NCBI RefSeq assembly: GCF_003385955.1
Contig: NZ_QRDW01000012.1
Coordinates: forward strand, 1 to 64,000
Direction: 5' to 3'
Length of the DNA: 64,000 nt
Source: Aestuariispira insulae
GTDB lineage: Bacteria; Pseudomonadota; Alphaproteobacteria; UBA8366; Aestuariispiraceae
In this document: positions 44,428-53,846 of the stretch, one piece after another
Position numbering within the stretch: position 1 is the first letter of the stretch
How the letters are laid out: each line of letters begins with the position of its first letter
Made by a program: the position numbers and the translations under genes
Notes under the pieces: generated by a model
What the model was told of the DNA's origin: nothing
Database searches by the model: none
The model's input: only the letters and a program-made list of their open reading frames with translations

Positions 44428-44453
44428 CGGCTCTCTTTTCTTGTCTTACGCGC

Positions 44454-44762
44454 CTAAAACTCTTCCGGCTTGATCCGCTTATATTCCTCCATCTCAAATT
44501 CGATGAAGGCATCGACCATGGGCCGCCAGGCGGCTTCGGCGATTTCGGGCTTCAGGCCATGTTCCTTAGCCAGGCGTTTCACATTGGAAACCACTTCCTC
44601 AATCCGCTCCGGAATCCGGACAATATTGGGATTGTCCTTGATCCGCGCGGCCTGGGCAACATATTGCGCCCGTTCTGCGAGCAGTGCAATCAGTTCCGCA
44701 TCCAGGCGGTCCACATTGCGGCGGACATCCTTCATGGTTTCACAATATTCGATCTCTCTCAT
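44454..44762 (-). CDS. AroQ-type chorismate mutase
   Basis: The start at 44762 (MREIEYCETMKDVRRNVDRL) gives ~102 residues. The helical AroQ fold is shown by VRRNVDRLDAELIALLAERAQYVAQAARIK and the C-terminal KRLAKEHGLKPEIAEAAWRPMVD. It converts chorismate to prephenate for Phe and Tyr synthesis. It is free-standing, not fused to PheA or TyrA. Confidence 0.85.
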   Translation of the reverse strand: MREIEYCETMKDVRRNVDRLDAELIALLAERAQYVAQAARIKDNPNIVRIPERIEEVVSNVKRLAKEHGLKPEIAEAAWRPMVDAFIEFEMEEYKRIKPEEF

Positions 44763-44936
44763 GGCGGGTTCCATAAGGCTGGGTATGACAGTGACCCGCT
44801 TTATACCCACCCCTCACGGTCCAGGCAAACGCATTGTAATAATATTGCGCATGTCTGCTGCGATCCGCCGCAGGCCGGTTTCGGGGCCCGCGATTAATCG
44901 GTCGCGATATACCCCGAATCCAGGTATGAAAGAGCC

Positions 44937-45398
44937 ATGAACAATCTCCGCCGCCTTTTTTATCCAACCCTGGCGTGCTATCGGCTTTTGCTGATCGTTG
45001 CGGTGCTGGCGCCCCTCTCTGCCTGTGAGGAAGACACGCCCACCGCCACTGAAAAAGCCCTCATCCGGCTTGAGTTGACAGATTTCCAATATCAACAGAC
45101 CGACGATCGCGACCGGTATTACCATCGGCGGCGCTTCACAGCGCTGAACGGCACCGGCGCAAGGGTGACGAAGGGAAGGGTCTGCGTTGAAAATGGCGCG
45201 GTCTGCGCCGAAGCCGTGGTTGATTACCGGATCGAAGGAGACAGCGTTTTCGAGCAGCCGCAATCCTTCTTTGCCACAAGGGCCGAAACGGACCGGATCA
45301 CGGTGGAATATTGGCTGATCGATGATGCGGGTTTCGAGCATCACCTGACCGCCGAGATACAGGTGGCGGATCAACAGGCAAAATGGGTGGAACAGTAA
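44937..45398 (+). CDS. Small predicted lipoprotein
   Basis: The 153-residue protein has an N-terminal hydrophobic stretch ending PLSAC, a plausible lipobox with Cys near residue 30. The rest looks like a small beta domain with a Cys pair (GRVCVENGAVCAEA). The function is unknown. Confidence 0.6.
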   Translation: MNNLRRLFYPTLACYRLLLIVAVLAPLSACEEDTPTATEKALIRLELTDFQYQQTDDRDRYYHRRRFTALNGTGARVTKGRVCVENGAVCAEAVVDYRIEGDSVFEQPQSFFATRAETDRITVEYWLIDDAGFEHHLTAEIQVADQQAKWVEQ

Positions 45399-45448
45399 GC
45401 GGGATAACGCCATCCCGGCCGCCTGGCCGGGATGGCGATCCATGATAA

Positions 45449-46663
45449 TTAGAGGATGTTATGTCCCGGCCCATAAGGGAATTTGGTAATATTCTCCGCC
45501 CCTTCTTCGCCGACAATCAAAATGTCATGCTCGCGATAGCCACCGGCACCGGGTTCGCCTTCCGGCACCCAGAGCATAGGCTCCATGGAAACCACATGGC
45601 CCGGTTCCAGCACAGTATCGATATCCTCGCGCAGCTCCAGGCCTGCTTCCCGGCCATAATAATGGCTGAGCACACCAAAAGAATGGCCATAGCCGAAGCT
45701 CCGATATTGCAACAGGCCTTCATCCGCAAAGAACCGGTTCAGCTCGTCACAGATCTCGGCACAGCTTATGCCCGGCTTGATCAGGGAGAGGCCCAATTCA
45801 TGGGCCGCCACATTGGCCTGCCACAGGCGCAGACTGTCCGCATCCGGCTCACCCAGGAACAAGGTGCGTTCCAGCGCGGTGTAATAGGCTGAAATCATCG
45901 GAAAACAGTTGAGCGAGAGGATATCGCCCTGTTCCAGCCGCCTTGTGGTCACCGGGTTATGGGCCCCGTCGGTGTTGAGACCAGACTGGAACCAGACCCA
46001 GGTATCGCGCAGTTCACTGTCGGGATGGGCCCGGGCAATCTCACGTTCCATGGCGTCACGCCCGGCCATGGCAACGTCAATTTCACGCGCGCCCTCTGCA
46101 ATGGCCGCATGGATTGCTTCACCGCCAATATCGGCGATGCGTGCGCCTTCCCGGATCAGAACCATTTCCTCATCCGATTTCAGCATACGGGCCTGCATGG
46201 TGGCCGGTGCGATATCCATAATTTCCGGCGCATCCAGCATCGCATCCAATGTCTTCCTGGCCGCCAATGTCAGATGATCCCCTTCGATTCCGATCCGCTT
46301 GACCGGCCCGACCAGATCCCGGACCGCACGCCAGTAATTGTCCCGGCGCCAGTCGGTATAGATCACATTATCAGCGACCGAACGGCGCCAGGGCTGGCCA
46401 CCATCAATATTCGCGGACAGGGTCGTGCATTTATCCTGAGTCACCACACAGCCATAGGGCCGACCGAAACTGCAATAGAGGAAGCCGGAATAATAGGCGA
46501 TGTTATGCATGGATGTGAGCAGGACAGCCGGAATATCTTGTGCCGCCATGATAGCGCGCAGGCTGGCCAGGCGGCGACCATATTCCGCCTCACTGAAGGG
46601 CAGCGGGGCCTTGCCGCCATTATGGCTGATAAAGGTATCCGGGCGATTGGCAATGTTTGACAT
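45449..46663 (-). CDS. M24-family (creatinase/Xaa-Pro) metallopeptidase
   Basis: The start at 46663 (MSNIANRPD) follows GTGGAGACG. The ~404-residue protein has the creatinase N-terminal domain (RLASLRAIMAAQDIPAVLLTSMHNIAYYSGF) and the pita-bread catalytic domain (GYGHSFGVLSHYYGREAGLEL; EPGHVVSMEPMLWV). Several metal ligands are the usual His and Glu, but some relatives are creatinases or ectoine hydrolases rather than peptidases, so the substrate is open. Confidence 0.8.
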   Translation of the reverse strand: MSNIANRPDTFISHNGGKAPLPFSEAEYGRRLASLRAIMAAQDIPAVLLTSMHNIAYYSGFLYCSFGRPYGCVVTQDKCTTLSANIDGGQPWRRSVADNVIYTDWRRDNYWRAVRDLVGPVKRIGIEGDHLTLAARKTLDAMLDAPEIMDIAPATMQARMLKSDEEMVLIREGARIADIGGEAIHAAIAEGAREIDVAMAGRDAMEREIARAHPDSELRDTWVWFQSGLNTDGAHNPVTTRRLEQGDILSLNCFPMISAYYTALERTLFLGEPDADSLRLWQANVAAHELGLSLIKPGISCAEICDELNRFFADEGLLQYRSFGYGHSFGVLSHYYGREAGLELREDIDTVLEPGHVVSMEPMLWVPEGEPGAGGYREHDILIVGEEGAENITKFPYGPGHNIL

Positions 46664-46848
46664 CATCGTCTCCACGTCTGGCCGGACGGGAGACAGAGCC
46701 GCCCGGCATTGTCATCCGGGCGTACAGGACGTGATCATCATGTGATGAAAGGGTGCTTTTGGAGCGACGCCATCGCCCCGGCACGGACCAGACTGTAAGG
46801 CCGAAGTGAATTTTCTGTCAATAAAAACCGGTCAGCTGGAAAAACCGA

Positions 46849-49155
46849 TCAGCTGCATTTCGACCAGCCGCAGCTGGGGCAGGTGTCGCAGCCTTCCTGA
46901 TGGATCAATCCCGGTGACAGGCATCTCGGACATTGCCGTCCGGGTGGCCGATCACCGATCTCGCCCCGCTCCAGGGCAATGCGCTTTTCCGCCTGCTCGG
47001 TCAGCATGCTGCCGCCTTCCGCGGTCAGAAAACCAATCTCGATCATATGTTGTTCAATCACCCCGCCGATCGCCGCCAGCAGGCTTGGCACATATTTACC
47101 CCCCAGCCAATAGCCGCCGCGAGGATCAAACACCGCCTTCAATTCCTCCACCACGAAGGCCACATCGCCGCCGCGCCGGAACACCGCCGAAATCATCCGG
47201 GTCAGCGCCACGGTCCAGGCATAATGTTCCATATTCTTGGAATTGATGAAGACCTCGAACGGTCGCCGCCGCCCGCCCTCGATCAGGTCATTGAGCGTGA
47301 TATAGATTGCATGGTCGCTCTCCGGCCATTTTAGTTTATAGGTGCGGCCTTCAAGGGCTTCCGGCCGGTCCAGCGGCTGGGTCAGATGCACAATATCGCC
47401 ACGTTCCTGTTGGGTGATCACCGGCAACAAGCCCGCCTGTTTGACAGGTTCCGGCTTGGTGGACAGCACCGCCCCGGTAACAGGGTTGGGTCGATAGGTG
47501 GTACAGCCCTTGCAACCCAACCGATAGGCTTCGCTATAGATATCCTTGAAAGCCGTGAAAGAGGTTTCCTCCGGCAGGTTGATCGTTTTTGAAATCGAGC
47601 TGTCGATATAATCCTGGGCCACTGCCTGTATTTTGAGATGATCCTCCGGCGCCAGCGACTGGGCATCGACAAAATAGTCCGGCAGAGCCGTTTCTTCGCC
47701 AAATTTTTCCCGGAACAACGCGTAGGCATGGTTTACCACTTCATGTTCTTCCGCCTCGCCGTTCGGCAAAAGGACCCGTCGGTGGTGGCAAAAGGCAAAA
47801 ACCGGCTCAATGCCGGAAGAGACATTGCCCGCCACAAGCGAAATGGTGCCAGTGGGCGCGATCGAAGTCACCAGAGCATTCCGTATCCCCTTCTTGGCGA
47901 TCACCTTGCGGACCTTATCCGGCAGGTTTCGAATATTTTCCCCCGCCAAAAATGCCTCTTGGTCAAACAGGGGGAAGGAACCTTTTTCCGCCGCGATATC
48001 CGCGGATGCCAGATAGGCCTGATCCCGGATCCGGGTAAACCAGCGTTTCATCAGATCTATCGATTCCGGCGAGCCATACCGCGCACGGCATTGGATGAAG
48101 GCATCGGCCAAACCCGTGACCCCCAAACCGATGCGCCGCTTGGCCTTCGCCTCCCTCTCCTGCTCCCGCAGGGGAAAACGGGAGACGTCAATCACATTAT
48201 CCAGCATGCGCACCACTATCGGCACCAGTTTTTCCAGGGCCGCTTCATCCAACCGGGCTTTGGCCGTAAACGGATCGCGCACCAGGGCAGCCAAGTTGAT
48301 CGACCCCAAGAGGCAAGCCCCATAGGGCGGCAGGGGCTGTTCGCCGCAGGGGTTGGTTGCCGCGATGGTCTCGCAATAGCTCAGATTGTTGCGCGCATTG
48401 ATCCGGTCGATGAAGATCACGCCCGGTTCCGCATAATCATAGGTTGCCCGCATGATCTGATCCCAAAGATCCCGCGCGCGCAGGCTCCGATAACTATGCC
48501 CCTCAAAAACCAGATCCCAGGGCCGGTCTTCCTCCACCGCCGCCATGAAGGCATCCGTCACTGTGACAGACATATTGAAATTGGTCAGCCGCCCCTTTTG
48601 TTGCTTGGCATGAATGAATTCTTCAATATCGGGATGATCACAGCGCAGTGTCGCCATCATCGCCCCGCGTCTTGTACCGGCACTCATGATGGTGGCACAC
48701 ATGGAATCCCAGACATCCATGAAGGAGACCGGACCGCTGGCATCGGCACCAACGCCGCTGACCGGTGCGCCACGCGGACGGATGGTGGAAAAATCATAGC
48801 CGATCCCGCCGCCCTGCTGCATGGTGAGCGCCGCTTCGCGCAGATGCTCGAACAATCCGTTGAGATCATCCGGCAGTTGCCCCATGACAAAGCAATTGAA
48901 CAGAGTCACTGATCGCTGTGTGCCGGCCCCCGCCCAGATCCGGCCGGCTGGCAGAAACCGATAGTCGGCCAGGGCGGCGGCAAATTTCCGGCTCCAGGTC
49001 TGACGCACACGTTTGCCGCCCACTTCAACCGCGGACAACGCTTCCGCGATCCGGAACCAGCTGTCTTCAACCGAATTGTCCACAGGCGTGCCGTCGGGCC
49101 GCTTCAAGCGGTATTTCATATCCCAGATCAAACGCGCAAAAGCGGTTTCATCCAT
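46849..49155 (-). CDS. nrdJ: B12-dependent (class II) ribonucleotide reductase
   Basis: The start at 49155 (MDETAFARLIWDMKYRLK) follows GAGGAGG. The ~768-residue protein makes deoxynucleotides with adenosylcobalamin and works with or without oxygen. Visible features are CETIAATNPCGEQPLPPYGA with the active-site N-x-C-x-E, GSINLAALV, and a C-terminal zinc-type CPRC...CPSCGWSKC tail that re-reduces the active site. No small subunit gene is present, as expected. Confidence 0.93.
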   Translation of the reverse strand: MDETAFARLIWDMKYRLKRPDGTPVDNSVEDSWFRIAEALSAVEVGGKRVRQTWSRKFAAALADYRFLPAGRIWAGAGTQRSVTLFNCFVMGQLPDDLNGLFEHLREAALTMQQGGGIGYDFSTIRPRGAPVSGVGADASGPVSFMDVWDSMCATIMSAGTRRGAMMATLRCDHPDIEEFIHAKQQKGRLTNFNMSVTVTDAFMAAVEEDRPWDLVFEGHSYRSLRARDLWDQIMRATYDYAEPGVIFIDRINARNNLSYCETIAATNPCGEQPLPPYGACLLGSINLAALVRDPFTAKARLDEAALEKLVPIVVRMLDNVIDVSRFPLREQEREAKAKRRIGLGVTGLADAFIQCRARYGSPESIDLMKRWFTRIRDQAYLASADIAAEKGSFPLFDQEAFLAGENIRNLPDKVRKVIAKKGIRNALVTSIAPTGTISLVAGNVSSGIEPVFAFCHHRRVLLPNGEAEEHEVVNHAYALFREKFGEETALPDYFVDAQSLAPEDHLKIQAVAQDYIDSSISKTINLPEETSFTAFKDIYSEAYRLGCKGCTTYRPNPVTGAVLSTKPEPVKQAGLLPVITQQERGDIVHLTQPLDRPEALEGRTYKLKWPESDHAIYITLNDLIEGGRRRPFEVFINSKNMEHYAWTVALTRMISAVFRRGGDVAFVVEELKAVFDPRGGYWLGGKYVPSLLAAIGGVIEQHMIEIGFLTAEGGSMLTEQAEKRIALERGEIGDRPPGRQCPRCLSPGLIHQEGCDTCPSCGWSKCS

Positions 49156-49245
49156 GCCCGTGCCTCCTCGACATGCACCCACCAGACCTGGAAACCAGGG
49201 GCGAGCGGTCAAAACACCAGAAAATCTAGGACTTACAGCCCTATC

Positions 49246-49275
49246 ATGTTAGAGGTGCGCAGTGTGCCAAGTCAA
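49246..49275 (-). promoter_or_regulatory. Candidate promoter of nrdJ
   Basis: TTGACT and TAACAT on the minus strand are separated by 18 bp, about 90 bp before the nrdJ start. No cobalamin riboswitch or convincing NrdR box was seen in the leader. Confidence 0.45.
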
Positions 49276-49429
49276 CGTATCAGAGGGAATACGGTCTTCA
49301 CCAAATTGATGAAAGAAATGTTACAAGTTGTTGGAATCCGGAAAAATGTCTGTTTGGATCACGAAAGTGGCTGTAAAACCCACAGAGTTATCCACAAACC
49401 GCACCGACCATAACTAGATACCATATAGA

Positions 49430-50206
49430 TCAGGTTTCCGGCCCGTCTTCTGTTACCGGCACATAAGGAATGCGGTATTTCTCAGCCGCCTCGATTTCCA
49501 GCGCTTCGGTCGCCGGTTCAATGCTGTCCGCCAGCTGTTTCATGAATTCACGACGGTTCAAACCGGGCTGGATGGCGGGCAGGAATTCGACCGTGATGAC
49601 ACCCTGGTTTTTCATAAAACCATGCCGCCGCCAGAACATGCCGGAATTCAACGCAACCGGCACAACCGGAACCTCAAGGTTGGTGTAGGCCGCCGCAATG
49701 CCCGGCAGATAGGGACTGGTCTTATCCCCTGGGGCCATGCGGGTCCCCTGCGGGAAAATCAACACCGACCGATTGTCAGCGATCAGTTTTTTCGCCTGGG
49801 CCACCAGATCCTTCAGGGCGGAAGCCCCCGCCGACCGGTCAACCGCGATATTCTGCATCTTGCCCAGATACCAGCCAAATAACGGAATGCGCAGCAATTC
49901 CTTTTTCAGCACGAAAGCAACATCCGGCAGGATCACGCCCAGTGAAATGGTTTCCCAGGCGGATTGATGCTTGGCGGCAAAAATCACCGGTCCTGACGGG
50001 ATATTTTCACGCCCAATCACCCGGTACCGCATCCCGCCAAACAGGGAGGCGATCCCCGTGATGCACCAGCACCAAAAAACAACCATCCTGGCAAAAACAG
50101 GACGCGGCAACAGGATGGCTGGAATATAGAGTATGCACAGCGTACTTGTCGTCAGATAGAAAAAGACGGCAAACAGGATCGATCTTATAAGCTTCATTCC
50201 ACCCAT
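49430..50206 (-). CDS. plsC: 1-acyl-sn-glycerol-3-phosphate acyltransferase
   Basis: The start at 50206 is preferred (a GTG/ATG further up adds residues without conservation). The ~258-residue protein has an N-terminal membrane helix, the acyltransferase block AAKHQSAWETISLG (His-x4-Glu variant of the usual H-x4-D) and FPQGTRMAPGD. It makes phosphatidic acid from lysophosphatidic acid. It is followed on the same strand by unrelated genes. Confidence 0.88.
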   Translation of the reverse strand: MGGMKLIRSILFAVFFYLTTSTLCILYIPAILLPRPVFARMVVFWCWCITGIASLFGGMRYRVIGRENIPSGPVIFAAKHQSAWETISLGVILPDVAFVLKKELLRIPLFGWYLGKMQNIAVDRSAGASALKDLVAQAKKLIADNRSVLIFPQGTRMAPGDKTSPYLPGIAAAYTNLEVPVVPVALNSGMFWRRHGFMKNQGVITVEFLPAIQPGLNRREFMKQLADSIEPATEALEIEAAEKYRIPYVPVTEDGPET

Positions 50207-50301
50207 ACATCCCGAATCAATCGATATTGCCGGTTTATCAGGCCGCAGCCTAAAAACCAAGAGACCGCGGACATCATGAAAATCGGAATATCACGATGCG
50301 T

Positions 50302-50910
50302 TTAACCGACAAGGTCGATCCAGAGCCAACGCATTGGCATCAAAAGCAGTTTCAGATATTCCCCGACCAGCAACGCAGCCGTGCCCGGCCAGCGGTACCA
50401 GCTGTCGGTTTTTACATGATCCGGAAACACCGGATGCGGCTGCACCTCCAGTTCCGGCATGACATGCCTGAGTTCAAGAAGACTGCGCGGCATGTGATAA
50501 CTGGCTGTCACCAGACGCACCTTCTTAAAACCGTTTTCCCGAACCCAGTTGGCCGTCTCGACCGCATTTCCATGGGTATCACTCGCTTCATAGCCAAGCG
50601 CAATACAACAATCCAATTTGCCTGGACTCTGGCGGGAAACCCTCAGCAGCTCCGCCACATCCACCCCGCGATGGACGCCAGAAACGAATAATTTGTCCGC
50701 TGCCCCCTTTGATAGAAGATCCAGACCCGTTTCCAACCTCATGGAACCGCCGGTCAAGACCACGATCGCCTCGGACTTGCTGCCGTCATCCGTGACCTTG
50801 TCCGGAATGGCCGCCACAAAAAACAGTAATCCGACAATCCAGGATATGGCCGCAAAGATGATCAGGCTGCCGGCGATACTGGTCTTTCTGGGACGTCGTT
50901 TGCCAAACAT
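50302..50910 (-). CDS. YdcF-family DUF218 protein
   Basis: The 202-residue protein has one N-terminal membrane helix (SLIIFAAISWIVGLLFFVAAI) and the DUF218/YdcF core AIVVLTGGSMRLETGLDLLSKGAADKLFVSGVHRG and VTASYHMPRSLLELR. Members are envelope proteins linked to cell-wall precursor handling; the exact reaction is uncertain. It begins 4 nt after the ftsX stop, so it is coupled to ftsEX. Confidence 0.85.
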   Translation of the reverse strand: MFGKRRPRKTSIAGSLIIFAAISWIVGLLFFVAAIPDKVTDDGSKSEAIVVLTGGSMRLETGLDLLSKGAADKLFVSGVHRGVDVAELLRVSRQSPGKLDCCIALGYEASDTHGNAVETANWVRENGFKKVRLVTASYHMPRSLLELRHVMPELEVQPHPVFPDHVKTDSWYRWPGTAALLVGEYLKLLLMPMRWLWIDLVG

Positions 50911-50914
50911 GGAT

Positions 50915-51805
50915 TCAAACCAGCCTACTCAGGGCCTGCATCACCGTAACACGGGCGGTCAGCGCGGTAATCGTGATCCCGAGGATCGGCACCAGGGTCA
51001 GGATCAGCCATTGTTGCCAGCCGAAAACAGCCAGGCTGGATGCTGTGTTACCCATGGCATGGGCCATCTGCAAGAGCCCGAAAATGATGCCCGTGCCAAA
51101 AAGCGCCCCAACCAAACTCCCCTTAAAGGCAGAGCGGGTTGCATGCAGTTGAAACTGCCGTGCGATATAGCCGTCACGCGCACCGATCAAATGCAGAGTC
51201 TCGATCACACGCCGATGGGCGGCGAGGCCACTTCTTGTGGCAAAAACAACCATCACGATCGCGCAGGCCGCCACGACCGCAACCACACTCCAGGCCACAA
51301 GCTGGAGCAGTTCAAGGAATCCGACCATGCGTTCACGCCACAATTGATGATCATCCAGGGCGGCCCCCGGAACCGCTGCCGCCAAACGTCGGCGCACATC
51401 ATCCATGTCCAGATCATCGGCATCATCAATCACCACATCAATCAACCGGGGCAAGGGTAGTGAATCCGGATCCACGCCGCCGCCCAGCCAAGGCTCCAAC
51501 AGCACCACCATATCCTCTGACGGCAGCAGGTTCACTTCACCCAGACCGCGGGTCCGGCGCAGAACCTCCAGCGCCTGGCGCACCCTCTGCTCAGTTTCCT
51601 CATCACTGTCATCAGCAAGCGGCGGCACCTGCACGGTCATGCTGCCCGTGAGGCCTTGCTGCCAGCCTGCTGCCATGCCGGCCAGGGTAACGCCGCCGGC
51701 GACCGCCAGGATCGCCAGGAACACCATGAACCCGATGACCCAGGGCACCAGCCGTGTGGAAGGATCCCTTGCCAGGGGGATATCCGTCGCGCGCGCAAAA
51801 ATCAT
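50915..51805 (-). CDS. ftsX: FtsX-like permease of the cell division ABC transporter
   Basis: The 296-residue protein has four membrane segments: PWVIGFMVFLAILAVAGGVTLAG, the pair around LLQLVAWSVVAVVAACAIVMVVF and KGSLVGALFGTGIIFGLLQMAH, and the last near QQWLILTLVPILGITITALTAR. A large periplasmic loop lies between the first and second. FtsX with FtsE controls septal cell wall hydrolases. It overlaps ftsE by 4 nt. Confidence 0.88.
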   Translation of the reverse strand: MIFARATDIPLARDPSTRLVPWVIGFMVFLAILAVAGGVTLAGMAAGWQQGLTGSMTVQVPPLADDSDEETEQRVRQALEVLRRTRGLGEVNLLPSEDMVVLLEPWLGGGVDPDSLPLPRLIDVVIDDADDLDMDDVRRRLAAAVPGAALDDHQLWRERMVGFLELLQLVAWSVVAVVAACAIVMVVFATRSGLAAHRRVIETLHLIGARDGYIARQFQLHATRSAFKGSLVGALFGTGIIFGLLQMAHAMGNTASSLAVFGWQQWLILTLVPILGITITALTARVTVMQALSRLV

Positions 51806-52536
51806 TGCCCTTCCTCCCGCCCATGCATCATTTCATTGACGAAGAACGGATTTTCTTCCGGTTGCGGCGGCTGGATCGGATCAAGGGCCGTGAGTTCACC
51901 ATTTTCGAGATGAAAAACCGGATGCTGGAACCGGTCGATCAAACTCTGGTTATGGGTCGCGATCATCACGGTCGTGCCCATCCGGTTCAATTCCTCAAAC
52001 AAATACAAAAGGCGCACCGCGATTTCATCATCCACATTCCCTGTCGGCTCATCCGCCAGCAGCAGTTTAGGTCGGCTTATAACCGCGCGCGCGATCGAAA
52101 CCCGCTGCTGCTGGCCACCAGAAAGAGTGGCTGGCTTGGCATTGATCTGATCTTTCAGGCCAACCCAGGCCAACAATTCTGTCACATGTTTTTTCAACCG
52201 GTCCTCGGACACCCCTTTGACCCGCAGCGGCAGCGCCACATTGTCAAAGGTGCTCATATGCTCCATCAGGCGGAAATCCTGGAAAACCACGCCGATTTTG
52301 CGGCGCAGGGTCGGCAACGCCTTACGATGGATTGTAGAGGTATCCCGATCGAACAGGGTCACCAGACCGCGGCTGGGCCGGTGCGCCAGATACATCAGCT
52401 TCAGCAGGGAGGATTTTCCAGCACCACTGGGGCCTGTCAGGAAACTGAAGGAGCCCGGCTCCAGTTGGAAAGTGACGTCACGCAGCACCTCGGGGCCGGC
52501 TCCGTAGCGCATTCCAACATTTTCAAATCGAATCAT
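51802..52536 (-). CDS. ftsE: Cell division ATP-binding protein FtsE
   Basis: The 244-residue ABC ATPase has Walker A GPSGAGKSS, signature LSGGQQQRVSIARA and Walker B LLLADEPTGNVD. It is the cytoplasmic motor for FtsX. It heads the ftsE-ftsX-YdcF operon. Confidence 0.93.
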   Translation of the reverse strand: MIRFENVGMRYGAGPEVLRDVTFQLEPGSFSFLTGPSGAGKSSLLKLMYLAHRPSRGLVTLFDRDTSTIHRKALPTLRRKIGVVFQDFRLMEHMSTFDNVALPLRVKGVSEDRLKKHVTELLAWVGLKDQINAKPATLSGGQQQRVSIARAVISRPKLLLADEPTGNVDDEIAVRLLYLFEELNRMGTTVMIATHNQSLIDRFQHPVFHLENGELTALDPIQPPQPEENPFFVNEMMHGREEGQ

Positions 52537-52815
52537 ATTCCTGTCCCAAACGGCCCGGTCAGCGGACCTTTACCCTCTGCAATGCCTGCGGTGCTTCCTC
52601 TAAATATATGTGTCCGTTGACAAAGAGAACCACAAAATGGCGTAATCACTGTTATGAAAACTAATTGCACGTCATCAGGTGTGCCAATATAAAATATTCA
52701 TACCCGGTGTCGACCCGGCCCGGCGATGCGACAAGGTGCCATCCGTGACCAGTATGCATACCGAAGCCAAAAGAGAAGACGCAAGCAAAGTGCAAGAACA
52801 GGCGTTGAGTGGATC

Positions 52816-53784
52816 ATGATCTTAAGCTGTCCCAACTGCGCGACCAAGTTCAAGGTCAATCCTAATGCCATTCCGCCGGAAGGCCGGTCTGTGAAATGCG
52901 CCAAATGCAGCCACAGGTGGCATGCGGATCCCGAGCCGCAAGCAACGGCAGCTCCGGCAGCCGCAGCCCCCCCTGCTGCCCCTGCACCAACGGCCGCAGC
53001 CGCACCGCCGCCACCGCCGCCGCCCGTAGCGCCCCCGGAGCCCGAACCGGAACCCGAACCGGCACCGCCGCCACCGCCGCCGCCCGCCGCCGCGCCAGAA
53101 CCGGAGCCTGAGCCTGAGCCGGAAGCTCCGTCGGCCGAAGATGCGCCTATGGAAGAGGACCTACCACCGCCGCCACCGCCGGAACCGCATCTGGAAATCG
53201 GTGATGATCTGCCCCCGATACCACCAGAAGGATTTCAACCGCAAAGGGCTTCGGGAAGGACCGATTCCAAAGGCCCGCTGATTGCCTGGGCCGCCCTTGG
53301 TGTGTTTATCGTTGTTTTCGGCATTCTGGGATATTTCCTGCGATTCGGCCTGGTCGAGAGCTATCCGCCCCTGAAAAAGGTCTATACCAGCCTGGGGATC
53401 GAGATCTCTATTCTGGGCAATGGCCTGGATCTGCCTCAGCCCACGGTCGACCGGGAAATCACAGGCGAGGAAACAACCTTGGTCATCTCAGGCACGGCCA
53501 CAAATGTGACGGACGAACCAATCGTCATTCCCAAAATCAAAGGCATCCTGCTGAACACGCAAAATGAAGCCATCCATGTTTGGGTATTCGAGGCGATAAA
53601 TACCGAGGCACTGCCAGGGGAAAGCGTTGCCTATGAAACCCGAGTGGTGAATCCGCCACGCGGTGCGGTCAATCTCAACGTCACCTTTGTGACGGATGAA
53701 GAAGCCCATATGCTGGAAAACGAAAAAATGCCAATGGATGGTGAAGCGTCCATGCCGGAACAGGACGAAAGCAGTTCACAATAA
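52816..53784 (+). CDS. MJ0042 zinc-ribbon protein with Pro-rich linker and membrane anchor
   Basis: The start at 52816 (MILSCPNCATKFKV) gives ~322 residues. The N-terminal MJ0042 zinc-ribbon is CPNC...CAKCSHRW. A ~110-residue Pro/Ala/Glu-rich linker follows (PPPPPP repeats alternating with EPEPEP), then a membrane helix (GPLIAWAALGVFIVVFGILGYF) and a DUF3426-like domain (ETTLVISGTATNVTDEPIVIP). The protein is likely an inner-membrane protein with the zinc-ribbon in the cytoplasm. Such proteins are common beside ftsEX in Alphaproteobacteria; the function is unknown. Confidence 0.8.
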   Translation: MILSCPNCATKFKVNPNAIPPEGRSVKCAKCSHRWHADPEPQATAAPAAAAPPAAPAPTAAAAPPPPPPPVAPPEPEPEPEPAPPPPPPPAAAPEPEPEPEPEAPSAEDAPMEEDLPPPPPPEPHLEIGDDLPPIPPEGFQPQRASGRTDSKGPLIAWAALGVFIVVFGILGYFLRFGLVESYPPLKKVYTSLGIEISILGNGLDLPQPTVDREITGEETTLVISGTATNVTDEPIVIPKIKGILLNTQNEAIHVWVFEAINTEALPGESVAYETRVVNPPRGAVNLNVTFVTDEEAHMLENEKMPMDGEASMPEQDESSSQ

Positions 53785-53846
53785 AGCCGACTATTGGCAA
53801 CAAGCTTCTGCACATTCCTGCTTGACTTCCGGGTCAAGCCAGCCTG

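Noticed and set aside
47638-48912. 424-residue frame antisense to nrdJ
   Set aside because: Fully inside nrdJ on the opposite strand; biased composition and no motif.
49156-49429. Cobalamin riboswitch upstream of nrdJ
   Set aside because: No conserved B12-box or core hairpins could be recognised; only a possible promoter.
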